Assembly: GCA_036924285.1 (NCBI GenBank)
Contig: JAYKYS010000008.1
Span: 19,453,001 to 19,517,000 of the forward strand
Length of the DNA: 64,000 bases
Direction: 5' to 3'
From: Asterella californica
Lineage: Eukaryota > Streptophyta > Marchantiopsida > Marchantiales > Aytoniaceae
The position numbers and the translations under genes are program-made. The notes under the pieces are model-generated. The model ran no database searches. It was not told the origin of the DNA and saw nothing but the letters and a program-made list of their open reading frames with translations. Shown piece after piece: positions 24,541 to 36,369 of the stretch. Every line of letters begins with the position of its first letter. The stretch's first letter is position 1.

Positions 24541-25432
24541 TGGACCAATGGGAAGCTAAAGGACTCAACCTTGTCCTTTTCTGCCCCATGGAGACCCCCA
24601 GCAGATAATAGTGCATTCTAAGCTCATAAGAGCAATGTTTTAGATCCCATTACACCACAACTTCTACAATTATGTGCAAAACGCACTTATACGCGTAATT
24701 TACATACTAACTGGTCCCACAACAGGACAACGCAGCATCGGAAGAGGATCGATCAAAATTCTCAAATCAAATCATGAGAGTGGACGGCAATGTTGCAGAA
24801 TCCGGAGACACCGACGAAACCCGAGGAAGAGTTTTTTTTTCTTTTTAGTGACCTGCTCACCCTGAAATCACATCATGCGCAGATAAGGTCTAGCGATCGG
24901 AGAAAAGTAGACAGAATAGATCCATAACTTCTGCTAAAGGATTGGCTCCACGTGGTATTTGACTGTTTAACCCTTTCGGATCTCACTTATATTACTGTGA
25001 CAGCGGCAGAAAAAATACTCTAATTCCCAAGGATATCGAAGTTGACATCTACACCTCTAATAGTTTTTGAAGTCGACAACTATAGTCTGATATCAGCAAA
25101 CTTCTCTTCATATCAGTTCCTAGTGGTTGATAGACTACTCTTCCCCTACGTCTACGAAGCAATGCTCTCCTTGAATCTAAACCCCTTTTATGAAAAAGTT
25201 AGTTTAATATATATCCGAAACGAATCATTTGTAAATGTTAAATGTATTTATGAAGTGTATCTCTTTGTAACATATGGAAGATTTTGTTTGGTAAGTCTGT
25301 GTCAGAGAATTTCTAGGATACAAAGAATGTATGAAGGTTTACGCTTCGTAACGTTAAGAAACATTCATAAATACTACTAACCATCGCATTTAGTAATGCA
25401 TATTTATGTCTTGACAGCTTTGTAACGACGTC
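24541..25432. other. Spacer
   Basis: No supportable gene. A short poly(T) run occurs at about 24831-24841. Confidence 0.35.
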
Positions 25433-25530
25433 AAATCTGTAAGTGTCTTGAGGTTGGAAGGACCACCCAAAGTGGTTGGGAGGAGTACGTTGAAGCCAAT
25501 GCTGGTCACTCCAAAGCATATAAATCGGTT
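25433..25530 (-). pseudogene. LRR gene fragment (internal repeat region)
   Basis: The minus strand encodes LLPTTLGGPSNLKTL, matching LLPTTLGGLFNLKTM of the intact LRR protein (encoded near 6270-6330), with about 80% nucleotide similarity by eye over some 95 bp. It is a dispersed piece of a paralogous LRR gene, with no signal peptide or stop codon in context. Confidence 0.75.
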
Positions 25531-27171
25531 CACAAATAAAACAATTCCGAAACCAAATTCAGGGTTATCCTAAATTTCACGGTTTCCAGTAAAATTTCTT
25601 GAATTTCTTACTGTTTAAGCATTTATAAACTTAACAATAATGAAAACTAAAATAAAAATACACAAAAATGACAAAGTAGCAAATCTCCGTAATTGTGTAC
25701 TCTACGATCACCACCGGCCCACCTTGTCAAAGAGAACGATGAAAATTTCACTGACCGCTGGGGGTGGAACGACCAGCACACAACGATCCAGGAAGAGTGA
25801 CTCGAGATGAGGCCTAGGGAGAAGAGCGACTTGAGATAAAAAAACATTAAACACAATTCCGTAGTTCACAGTAAATGACATTCTTGTTGTGAACGTTAAC
25901 CGGTCACTAGTGCCATTTCAACCATGCAACACACACTAAACATTTGTTCCTAGAGGTCCAAGCTCCAATAGGTCTATACGGGGTAAGTATTGCACTACAA
26001 GGTTAATGTTCTTTACTACGTAGGAGTGCACACGACCCAGTCAGAATAAAATAAAAGAGGTTGCATCTCCATTTTTTATCAAAAGGTGAAAAACAAACAA
26101 ATATGAAATATCAATGATTAGAATTAACGTCCAGGAATTTACGACGATGTCGAAAGCACTATACAGTTAATGCTCTTTACTACGTAGGGGTCTCAAGCGT
26201 AGATAGTTACGTCTGTGGCCATATAAATTTTTGTTATCTGCTGGCTCGTAAACTTATGGGCCAGCCAAGAAGAGATGATTCAGAACCATACTCGGATGGA
26301 ATGTGATTGAATTAACTAGTGTTGGCTAGTTATTTTCATTACAATTCCTCCTTCAGAATCTGCAAAAGTCTAAGTACCCCTTGTCCATCTAAGATCAGCA
26401 CCCCACTAAAGATAAATTCTCATACAAAATGTGGCCAACTTGTCATGCATGAACTTTACCATGTCTCTCATAACATTACGTTTTCATGCGGAAGCTGAAA
26501 CCCTTTCCTTCTTCATACAATATTTGCCATGGCCAGATCTTTAAATAAACTGAATGCCTTCTATAACAGTGAACATCGCATTTGACTTTGACCTTGGACA
26601 GGAACACGGATGTTCAGACTCTGAATCTATAGTTAATGGTCTGTCCCCATTGTGCCAGCTACTATAATTCCACACCTTAAAGTATATTTAGCATTTTTTC
26701 GGGAAGAATTTCATTACATGTACATCCGGAATATAATCATCAAAATAAAAACAGCAAATATTAAAGGTTCTGCGTGCACATTGTAATTATTATGTTGTCC
26801 ATCGATGGATTCGACCTTCCCTTTGTATCGGATTTCCTCCGTTTCACCTGCAAGTGGTTCTGGTTTCGAACGTAAACTCAACGTTACGAGAACGCATGCC
26901 TGTAGGCTGTCAAGAGGATGAAGAAAATCTCCAAATTTTGATATTCCTCCGGTTATCGTGTAAGCTTTCCAATTATCCGTCTGGTGGTAACGTACACGAT
27001 TGTATGCTACAAACCGTAAGGCAGTTTCTTGGGGTAACAACGCCATTTTGATGGTCCGATTCAAGCATTTGACCGTTTCCTATAGCTAGCAACGACTATA
27101 TTTCAAGTTAGCAGTATTCCTAACAGGAGCGACCCTAACTTTTTGTTGGAAGTTCGAATGGGAAATGGACA
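25531..27171. other. Spacer with a 22-bp repeat and unrecognised frames
   Basis: TTAATGTTCTTTACTACGTAGG (26003-26024) recurs with one mismatch at 26167-26188. A minus-strand frame from ATG 27046 to 26714 (about 110 aa, hydrophobic C-terminus LIFAVFILMIIF) has no recognisable family and may be chance. Confidence 0.3.
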
Positions 27172-27207
27172 TTCGAATTCAGAGCGGGGGGACGCTCTGA
27201 ATTCGAA
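27172..27207. repeat. Perfect 15-bp-stem hairpin
   Basis: TTCGAATTCAGAGCG, loop GGGGGA, then the exact complement CGCTCTGAATTCGAA. Confidence 0.8.
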
Positions 27208-28460
27208 ACTGGGGACGCGCCGGCCAGAGGACTCGCACGCAGATGAAATCGGTGAATAAATGCGTGGAACGACAGGATGTCTACTCCTTTTCCACATTCA
27301 TTACAATCTTCTTCTCTCAAGCGCTTCCTGCTCATTCTCTCGCGGAAGCGTCCGCCCCGATTTCTAGGCTTTGAGCAGTTCAGTGACATCCTTCAGTACG
27401 TCAGGGCGTTCTGCGTTTACAAGTTCGTTGCACTAGGTAGGAACTGACGGGCGAGAGCTCACAGCTAAGTGAAAGCATGCCACTGTTTCTGATGTTATAT
27501 GATATCATGGTTGGAGTGTCGTTTCGAGCATTTCTTATCGCGACAGTAATTATCTCTACACTCGTGGAGCTTTACCTTTTGAACCGGAAGGTCAAATTCA
27601 TTTCCAGCGGATCAGTGAAAAATGCAATCGGGAGGTCCTGGACGTTCCTTACACGCAGTTTACGTCGACTATTCTGCGCGGATCGAAGTGCTCCGATGAA
27701 AGCACTGATAGTCTAGATCTACCAGACCCAGAGTTAACCAATGGAGTTCCTGTGATTCCATAGAGTGGATCGATCCGGAAACTTTCTCTGTCACTTGTCG
27801 AGGACCTCTAGATCTTCGAGGAGAGTTTGGGTGTGCGCGGTCATCGCCTTCAAAAGAACTGTAGAATGTATCGATCTGCTGGTCCGAGTCTTGCGTCGCC
27901 TGAGACTGCGCATCTAATGGTGCTTGGATACGGATGCACCGTGAAGTTATCAAAGCTTGGGTTTCTGTAAAGATGAAAACTGCCTGCTGGTCTGGCTTTG
28001 GATATCCAGAAGTAAGAAGTTGTCCACGTTGTCTCGATCGCCATATATACTGGACATTCACTGTGTACAAAGATCTATTCGACTTCTTCTGATAGCTCAA
28101 GAGCCTAGTCATTTCATGGCACTGGAGATCTAGACTTCAGTATTACTCGAGAACTATTCCGAGTGAACTAGTTCCCAGAACTGAGCTGTCGACCCCCAAA
28201 ACCAGGAGTGCTGCGAACTGATTGATTGACCGGCAGTATATACATATACTTCTTTTTTAGGAAGAAGATGCAGAGTTCATGGACAGAGCGGAACTTGGAC
28301 TGCATATAGAATTTCAGCACTGTATGCCTTGCAATTTCTGTGAAGGAGAGTTCATACTTTTCCATCAAGATTTACTCAGCAATGGATGAATTTGGTGCAA
28401 GTGACATCATTGTTACAGCCTAGTAAACTGTTAAGAAATGTAAATTGCCAAATACTATTC
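27208..28460. other. Spacer with a 147-codon unrecognised frame
   Basis: A minus-strand ATG frame (28112-27669) has no domain I know. It is polar, and its length is within what chance would give in 64 kb. No other feature. Confidence 0.3.
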
Positions 28461-28545
28461 GTCAAGTGAGCACTTGCTAGCTAGGTGCCAACAAAAATAT
28501 ATTATATATTTTTGTTGGCACCTAGCTAGCAAGTGCTCACTTGAC
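28461..28545. repeat. 85-bp perfect palindrome
   Basis: Two 42-bp arms (28461-28502 and 28504-28545) are exactly complementary around a single central T. The arm begins GTCAAGTGAGCACTTGCTAG and ends ACAAAAATATAT. Flanking ACTAT words extend the symmetry imperfectly. Absence of any mismatch indicates recent origin or active homogenisation. Confidence 0.95.
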
Positions 28546-29037
28546 CTTACGATAGTTGCATGGAAGTGACTCTGTGTTCCACCACACCACGTGCACATGT
28601 TCGATGATCATGACAAAGCTTCTTCGATTACGATGAGAGTAGGACGTTGTCACTGTCATATGTAACTGTTGAATCGTCAGAAGACGTTGTCTGAAAGATA
28701 GGTAGGAATCTGTGACAGCCCGTCTGAGGCAAATCAGGACTAAGCAGATATCAGGAAGAAGCTAGTTAATATGCTGAATGGGGGAGGGTTTATCTTCCTG
28801 AACTCCACGTAAAGGTATGCCCGTGCGTGCCGATCATATGTACGAGCGTGTTCAACCAAAGTATAATGTTTACACACCTAGGGCCATCATCCGTTGCTCC
28901 CGACAGGACTGTAATAGTTCTTTTATAATAGTTACGGAGAAAATGCTTGGCCCAGCCCACGTGCGTAACAGATCGAGTTTTGTCAATTATCTCTCCCACA
29001 GTTCTATTTCTTCACTTGCTGGACTGTTAGTTATATT

Positions 29038-29072
29038 CAGAATCTGTACAGCGAGCTGCTGTACAGATTCTG
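29038..29072. repeat. Perfect 15-bp-stem hairpin
   Basis: CAGAATCTGTACAGC, loop GAGCT, then GCTGTACAGATTCTG. Confidence 0.85.
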
Positions 29073-29138
29073 ATAGCTGGTAGCTGAAGCAGAAGGGTCG
29101 TGAACCTGAAGTTCAGGGCAACAAAATTGAATAAATCG

Positions 29139-29309
29139 TCTTCGATTACAATTATGTGTATACAGAGATATCGATACAATCCGCAAATCGTACTAGAACT
29201 TCTTCAAGGTCCTGCGTACAGGCTCTTGAGGATATCTTTCGAGTTTCAGCTTAACAATCTATTCGCAAGAACCTACTAGTGGTAAGGTAAGCACACAACA
29301 CCGCCCTCG
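29139..29309 (-). pseudogene. 3' flank of a second LRR locus, left of the copia insertion
   Basis: Aligns with 5861-6030 (3' side of the intact LRR gene): AGAACTTCTTCAAG, GCAAGAACCTA...GTGGTAAGG, CAACACCG. It ends at the copia 5' LTR. The adjoining part of the same locus resumes at 34563. Confidence 0.8.
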
Positions 29310-29601
29310 TGTTGAAGGATAATATAAGTTCACGTTCTTTTCTCTTTTGACTGTTCATTTATCTCTGTGTAGTGAATACCTGTTCCTATGATCTCTCAGT
29401 TCTTTTTTCCCTCTTGTGTATCCGTTCGTATCTCTTTCTTGTGTAACTCCCATGTTCTCCTGTTCCCCTGTTCTCTGTTCTTTCACTAAGGCACCCCCAA
29501 TGACCTCTACTCTGGAGATGATGACAGATCCATTGTCTGATCTTATGTCCTCAGCTTCAGCTGTGTATGTGAGCTCCTGCTAACTCTTGCCTTATTCAAC
29601 A
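29310..29601 (+). repeat. Copia 5' LTR
   Basis: Begins TGTTGAAGGATAATATAAG and ends CTTATTCAACA. 292 bp, paired with 34267-34557. Confidence 0.9.
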
Positions 29602-29617
29602 TGGTATCAAAGCAAGG
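29602..29617 (+). other. Copia primer binding site
   Basis: TGGTATCAAAGCAAGG follows the 5' LTR directly and resembles the complement of the initiator tRNA-Met 3' end (consensus TGGTATCAGAGC), the usual primer of plant copia elements. Confidence 0.8.
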
Positions 29618-30249
29618 CAGCGATATGCAAGAGAGAGAGAGAGTTTTTAGAAAGAGGGCTTGACAAGAGGAAAAGAGAGTCTGAGTGAAGATGCAGATGT
29701 ACTCTCTTGACTGGGAGAGTAAAATGCGAATGTGGGCTGAATTGTGATCAGAAATGTTTCGGTTTTGAGAGTATTTTACAGTTCCAGAGAGTTTGAAACT
29801 CTATTTTGAGAGGTTTTTCGAGATTTTTTGACGATTTCAATGGCACCTACCTATGGTGGCTTGTCAGGAAGAGTCTAATTAAGTAGGATACACCCTTTCT
29901 TGGATTTTTCATGATGGTGACAAGTTATCTTAAATGCACCTTTGACCAGCGTTTTGAGAGGGTTAGAGACGTTTTCTACGGATTCTGAGAGCACTCTATC
30001 GTAGAAAACGGCTCCACCTTTCTAACGAAATTTTTTTCGATCGATTCTGATCTCGTTTGAAACTGTCATCATACTTTGTTCAACTTTGATCCTCGATTTG
30101 AAGACCTTAGAGGTCTTTTTAGAGAAAACTAAAATTTTCCCCCATACCTCTCATATTCTATAAGTCTTACTTTCACTTTGCCAACACGCATACCAAGTTT
30201 CATTCCACTTGGAGACTGTTTGGTTAGACCAGATCTTTGACAGTGCACA

Positions 30250-33200
30250 ATGGCGTCGGTTACCATAAGTGACAATTTACTTTATGATTCTCATAAGTTG
30301 AACACTTCGAACTATCCTATCTGGAAAGCTAGGGTACAGGCCATACTTGCTGGATATGACTTGTGGAAGTTTGTTATTGGTTCACATGAGAGACCGATTG
30401 CTCCAGAAGAGGCTATTCTGTGGGACAGACGTGATCAATTAGCACTTTCTGTTATCAAGATGACAGTGAAAGAGGTTGAATTTGTTGATATCCTAGATAC
30501 AGAAACTTCGAAAGCAGCATGGGATATTTTTACCAAGAAACATGAAGTGGTGAAAGAGGGGAAGTTGAGAGTTCTTAAGGATAAGCTCGCAACCTTGCAA
30601 ATGCAAGAGGGTAAGAGCATTGAGGATCATTTTATGGCTCTCAAATCCCTCTTACAGGACATCAAAACCTTAGGAGGAAGAGTTGAGGGTTCAGAGGCTA
30701 TACATTCGTTTCTTGAAAGTCTCCCTCTTGCTTATGAGACATTCTTGAAGGCTATGGAGGTACGTCTTGGAAAGATTGAGATGGACGAACTGGAGAGTTT
30801 GGTGCTACAAGGGGGAACTTTCGAGGGAAGAGGAAATCATTTCCTCCCAACAAAAGGTGGAATACCGGTGCTGGGCCAGTCAACCAAGGAGGAGCCTCTT
30901 CGGTATATGCACAAGGTGACAAGAAGCGTTAGAATGAAACATGTCATTACTGTGATAAACCAGGTCACTTTGCTCGTGAGTGCAGATTGAAGACAAGACA
31001 CGAAAGTACTGGTAAGGGCAAAAACAGAGCAAATCTTGCTCACGCTAAGTCTCCAGAAGAAGGTAATGAGCAGCTGTTTTTTACTGCTCTGTACACCAGT
31101 AAGTTAGATCATCCATGGTGGATAGATTCTAGAGCATCTAACCATATCTCTTCCATTCGAGAGTGGTTTCACAACTTTCAGGAAATCACCAATGGACCAA
31201 CAGTTGGTCTAGGAGATGGTGAGAGATACGAAGTTAAGGGACAAGGTGATATTCACCTCCAACTACCTACTAGAGCAATATTTCGAGTTGAGGGAGTTTG
31301 GTACATACCTCGTGTGGTGCATAACTTGCTCAGTTTTGGAAGGTTAGTCCAAGCTGACTTTTACATCAACTTCAACAACAAAAGATGCATCATACATGAC
31401 AATCAAGGTGTAGTCGCAAGAGGCAATGTGATAGGTCATTTGTATGAGCTTGAAGCTACTTCCTTACCTGAAGTTTTGCTTACTGCTACTGTACAAGAGA
31501 AGACAGATTTGTGGCACAGAAGGCTAGGTCACATGAGTTCAGATAGAATGAACTTGCTGTACAAGTTCAACCTAGTTGATGGAGTACAAAAATTTGATTC
31601 TTTGCACAAGCCATGTGGGATCTGCTTGAAGGGAAAACAGGTTCAGAAGAAGTTCTCTTCAACAGCAAGAAGGGCTACAGCTCCACTAGATTTATTGCAT
31701 ATAGATCTAGCAGGACCCATTGATCCTCCATCATTAGAAATAAACATGTTGATAGTTGATGATTACTCATGAAAAATGTGGGTGAGGTTTTTGAGGAAAA
31801 AGAATGAAGCTTTCACACACATGAAAGACTTCAAAACGGAGGTTGAGCTTCAGACTAGCAGGAAAATTCAAAAAATCAAGAGTGACAGAGGAGGGGAGTT
31901 TCTGTCCAAAGCAGCGGAGGCTTTCTACAAGTCCAAAGGCATCATACGACAACTAAGTGCACATTACACTCCACAACAAAACGGAGTGGTGGAGAGGAAG
32001 AACAGAGAGGTTGCTGAAGTAACCAGATGTCTACTCAAGGATGGAGGACTACCTAGGAAGCTGTGGGCTGAAGCAGTAAACACTGCAGTATACCTTCTCA
32101 ACCGAAGTCTAACAAAGGTGGTGGAAAGTATGAGCCTTGAAGAGACTTTCACAGGTATAAAACCAGATATCTCGAACCTTAGAGTGTTTGGGTGTAAGGC
32201 GTATGTACTTGTGCCTAGAGAGTTGAGGAAGAAGTTAGACGACTGTTCTAAAGTCTGCACTTTCATAGGCTACTCTGAACAAACGAAGGGATATAGACTA
32301 CTTGACAGTAAAGAGAAGATTGTCATTAGTAGGGATGTTTTTTTTTATGAGACAAATCATACTCCTCATCTTGAGGTAGAGAAGAAAGAGACTACCACTA
32401 CCTCCAATGGTACTAGTCTAGCTTTCAGATTCTCTCTTTCTGATATGTTACAAGATAATCATTCTGATGGGAATGTACCAAAAGTTGTTAGAGGTAGTGT
32501 AGATGTTGATGTTGCTGAAGCCGAACATATCGTGCAGTCACCTGAGTTGGTAGTAGATCTAGGAGATCTTGCCACACAAACTACAGTTCCAGCTTCAGTA
32601 CCTGAACAAGTGCTTCAACCACTTCCGAATCAAGTAAATCTACTCGAATCTACTCGAATCAGGAGGCTACCTGCTCGACTTGCAAAGATGTGGTAGTAGA
32701 GGCGATTGACAACGCAGAACCACTGAAGTTCGAAGATGCTATGAAGTATGAGAAGTGGACAAAGGCAATGAAGGAGGAGTTCACTGCATTGCAGAAAAAC
32801 GACACTTGGTTCTTGACAATTCTTCCTGAAGGGAAGAAGTTGATTGGAACCAAATGGGTGTTCAAAACGAAGTATCATGCTGATGATACAGTTTAGAGAT
32901 ATAAAGCTCGACTTGTAGCCAAGGGCTATCTACAGCAGCAAGGGGAGGACTATGGTGAGACGTTCGCTCCTGTAGCGAAGATGAGTTATGTTAGGCTGCT
33001 AATAGCATATTCTATGCTTCAGAACTGGAAAGTTTGGCAACTAGATGTGAAGAATGCTTTTCTGAATGGTAAGATACAAGAGGATGTATATATTCAGCAG
33101 CCACAAGGTTTTCAGGTTGCTGGAAAAGAACAGTTAGTATACAAACTTCATAAAGCCTTGTACGACATTAAGCAGGCTCCTAGAGCTTGGTTTACTAGGA

Positions 33201-34279
33201 TAGACAGTTTCTTAAGGAAGAAGGGTTTCTCTTCTACAAGGGAAGATCCGAATCTATATATCCTAGTTACAGCAAAAGGGAGAGTAGTATTGCTGTTGTA
33301 TGTGGATGATGTAATCCTTTTAGGCAGCGATGAAGAGGCTATCTCTTTAGTGAAGTTACAGTTATCTACAGAGTTTGAGATGACTGACCTGGGCAGACTT
33401 ACCTACTGTCTTGGAGTTCATTTAGTCGAAGATGGAGAAGATCTGTACCTTGTACAAGATAAGTACATCAACGATACATTGAGGGAGTATTAGATGCAGG
33501 ACTGCAAGTCAATGCCTACTCCAGTGATACTTTTGAAGGATTGGACTACTCAGCATGGGTTTGACGAAGCGGTTGACAAAATTGAGTACAGGAGACTAGT
33601 GGGAAAGCTGATCTATTTGGTTGTGACGACCAGATCAGATCTAGCTTATGCTGTAAGCAAGCTTGGCTAGGAGATGGAGGATCCAAGAGTTCCACATTTG
33701 AAGACAGCGAAACGAGTACTCAGGTATCTGAAAGGTACTACGTTTCATGGACTGAAGTTTACTTCAATTAATCCTAAAGCTCTAACAGGCTTTACGGATG
33801 CTGACTGGGCAGGTGATGTCATAGATCGGAAATCAAGATCTGGTTATGCCTTCCTGCTTGCAGGTGCAGCTGTTACTTGGCAAAGTAAGAAACAGAAGGT
33901 TTCTTCTTTGTCATCCACAGAAGCCGAATATCATGGACTGTGTAATGCAGTTCAGGAAGTCGTGTAGATAAGATGGATGCTGGAAGATCTGAGAGAGGTT
34001 CAAAGAGAACCAACTACCATTTTTACTGATAACATGAGTAGCATTGCTCTTGCCAGAAATCAAGTTCATCATGCGAGGACATAGCACATTGAGGTGCAGG
34101 TCCATTTTATTCGTGACAAAATACAAAGTGGAGAGGTATGTGCCACTTGGGTACATATTGATGACCAACTAGCAGATATATTCACTAAATCTTTGTCTAA
34201 ACCTCAGTTTGATAAACTGAGAAATGGCCTTGGTATATGTGAACTGCCCGTGATCTTACGAGGGAGTGTTGAAGGATAA
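30250..34279 (+). pseudogene. Copia gag-pol polyprotein, interrupted
   Basis: Starts at ATG 30250. Gag (UBN2-like, with LRVLKDKLATLQMQEG) is followed by a CCHC zinc knuckle (CHYCDKPGHFAREC, 30942-30983) in a shifted frame. The protease motif is WWIDSRAS, where DSGA is expected, so the active-site Gly is lost. Integrase has the HH-CC type zinc region (HRRLGHM ... CGICLKG) and D/D/E in HIDLAGP, KSDRGGEF and NGVVERKNR. RT has KARLVAKGY, WQLDVKNAFLNG and YVDD (about 33298). RNase H has FTDADWAGD and SSTEAEY. Defects are frameshifts near 30830 and 32690 and stops at 30931, 31770, 32894, 33491, about 33668, 33965 and 34082. Several stops correspond to CAG-to-TAG or TGG-to-TAG changes when compared with the sister copy. 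Confidence 0.95.
34256..34266 (+). other. Copia polypurine tract
   Basis: TTACGAGGGAG lies directly upstream of the 3' LTR, in the place and composition expected for the plus-strand primer. Confidence 0.6.
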
Positions 34280-34557
34280 TATAGGTTCACATTTTTTTCT
34301 CTTTTGACTATTCATTTATCTCTGTGTAATGAATATCTGTCTCTATGACCTCTCAGTTCCTTTCTCCCTCTTGTGTATCTGTTCGTATCTCCTTCTTGTT
34401 TAACTCCCCTGTTCTCCTGTTCCCCTGTTCTCTGTTCCTTCACTGAGACACCCCCAATGAGCTCTACCTGGAGATGATGACAAATCCATTGTTTGATCTT
34501 ATGTCCGTAGCTTCAGTTGTGTCTGTGAGCTCCTGCTAACTCTTGTCTTATTCAACA
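34267..34557 (+). repeat. Copia 3' LTR
   Basis: Begins TGTTGAAGGATAATATAGG and ends CTTATTCAACA, 291 bp. Confidence 0.9.
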
Positions 34558-34562
34558 CCTTG

Positions 34563-34718
34563 CTGTTCACAAATACTTGGTGGAGTCAACCTCAAAAGGT
34601 CTCTTCGGAGCTCCCGTGAACTTGTTGTTTGTCAGATCGATCGTAGTGAGAGAACCCAAGCTGTCGATGCATGATGCGTAGGAATCCTGAAGGTTGTTCT
34701 TCAAAATAAGGGTGTTCA
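34563..34718 (-). pseudogene. LRR paralogue C-terminal fragment, right of the copia insertion
   Basis: The minus strand encodes LNTLILKNNLQDSYASCID and then GSLTTIDLTNNKFTGAPKRP, matching the last LRRs of the intact protein. It continues FEVDSTKYL before a stop, so this copy has a longer C-terminus. The reading frame is open over the fragment. The upstream coding part is cut off at about 34718 by the truncated LTR of a second copia. Together with 29139-29309 it is the split second LRR locus. Confidence 0.85.
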
Positions 34719-36085
34719 AGAACAAATACACAAGAGAGAGAAAGGAACTGAGAGGTCATAAGGACAGATATTCACTACACAGAGAACTGAACTGACACAC
34801 ATAAAAAGAACGTGAACTTATATATTATCTTTCAACACCCCTTGTAAGATCATGGGCAGTTCTCTACTAAGGTCATTTCTCATTTTGTCAAACTGAGGTT
34901 TAGACAAAGGTTTAGTGAATATATCTGTCAATTGATCATCAGTATATATCCAAGTGACACATAACTCTCCACTTTGTATTTATCACGAATAAAATGGACC
35001 TGCACCTCAATGTGCTTTGTCCTTGCATGATGGACTGGATTTCTGACAAGAGCAATGCTACTCATGTTATCAATAAAAATGATAGTTGGTTCTCTTCTCC
35101 CAGATCCTCCAGCATCCATCTTATCCACACGACTTCTTGAACTGCATTACACAGTCCACGATATTCTGTTTTTGTGGATGACAAAGAAGAAACCTTCTAT
35201 TTCTTATTTTGCCAAGTAATAGTTGCACCTGCAAGCAGGAATGCATAACCGGATCTTGATTTCCGGTCTATGACATCACCTGCCCAGTCAACATCCGTAA
35301 AGCCTATTAGAACTATAGGATTAATTGAAATAAGCTTCAATCCATGAAACGAAGTACCTTTCAGATACTTGAGTAATCGTTTCGCTGCCTTCAAATGTGA
35401 AACTCTTACCATCTCCTGATCAAGCTTACTTACAGCATAAGCTAGATCTGGTCTGGTCGTTACAACCAAATAGATTAGCTTTCTCACTAGTCTTCTGTAC
35501 TCAGTTTTGTCAACCGCTTCGTCAAATCCATGCTAAGTAGACCAATCCTTCGAAAGTATTATTGGAGTAGGCACTGGCTTGCAGTCCTGCATTTGATACT
35601 CTTTCAATGTATCGTTGATGTACTTATCATGTACAAGGTACAGATCTTCTCCATCTTCGACTAAATGAACTCCAAGATAGTAGGTAAGTCTGCCCAAGTC
35701 AGTCATCTCAAACTCTGTAGTTAACTCTAACTTCACTAAAGAGATAACTTCTTCATCGCTGCCTGAAAAGACTACATCATCCACATACAGCAGCAACACT
35801 ACTCTCCCTTATGCTGTAACTAGGATATATAAATTAGGATCTCCCCTTATAGAAGAGAAACCCTTCTTCTTTAAGAAACTGTCTATTCTAGTAAACCAAG
35901 CTCAGGAACTTGCTTAATGTCATACAAGGCTTTACGAAGTTTGTATACTAATTGTTCTTTTCCAACAACCTGAAAACTTTGTGGCTGCTGAATGTATACA
36001 TCCTCTTGTATTTTATCATTCAGAAAAGCATTCTTCACATCTAGTTGTCATACTTTTCAGTTCTGAAGCATAAAATATGCTACTT
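34718..36085 (-). mobile_element. Truncated Ty1/copia element (3' half), opposite orientation
   Basis: The partial 3' LTR (34837 back to about 34718, begins TGTTGAAAGATAATATA) lacks its second half. Pol remains on the minus strand: RNase H (DVDWAGDVIDRKSRSGYAFL), RT with LLLYVDDVV (about 35790) and EFEMTDLGRLTYYLGVHLVE, and further upstream the LDVKNAFLN region near 36030 with stops. Homology ends near 36085. There is no gag, integrase or 5' LTR. Close sister of the full-length element, but here the tail reads EYQMQDC where the full-length copy has EY-stop-MQDC. Confidence 0.9.
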
Positions 36086-36369
36086 CAATCATTTTTCCAA
36101 GGATCATATCTTTGTCGTCTGATGTCCATTCTTAGCTAATAAGGTATCCCTGGAAAGCTTTTTGTCTATAAAATGCAATTAGATTTTCATACCCAAGATA
36201 TACACATCGTACTTCTTGTATTTCTGCTCAACATAATACTTCGACGAAGAAACTCTATACTACAACTAAAACTATTCTATCTTGTCATCTATGCTAACTA
36301 ATCTACTTCTTTACTAACAAAAACAAAAATTTACAAACAAAATGAAAATCCAAGGCTTCACATCTCCTA

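Larger units (their letters stand above)
29310..34557 (+). mobile_element. Ty1/copia retrotransposon, full length but dead
   Basis: 5248 bp with TG...CA long terminal repeats at both ends, a tRNA-Met-type primer binding site, gag, protease, integrase, reverse transcriptase and RNase H in copia order, and a purine-rich tract before the 3' LTR. The flanking pentamers are CCTCG (29305-29309) and CCTTG (34558-34562), a target duplication with one transition. By hand count the two LTRs differ at about 25 of 290 positions, mostly transitions, so the insertion is not recent. It lies inside an LRR paralogue. Confidence 0.95.

Noticed and set aside
27669..28112. 147-codon ATG frame on the minus strand
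   Set aside because: Unrecognised, polar, chance-length. Not supported as a gene.
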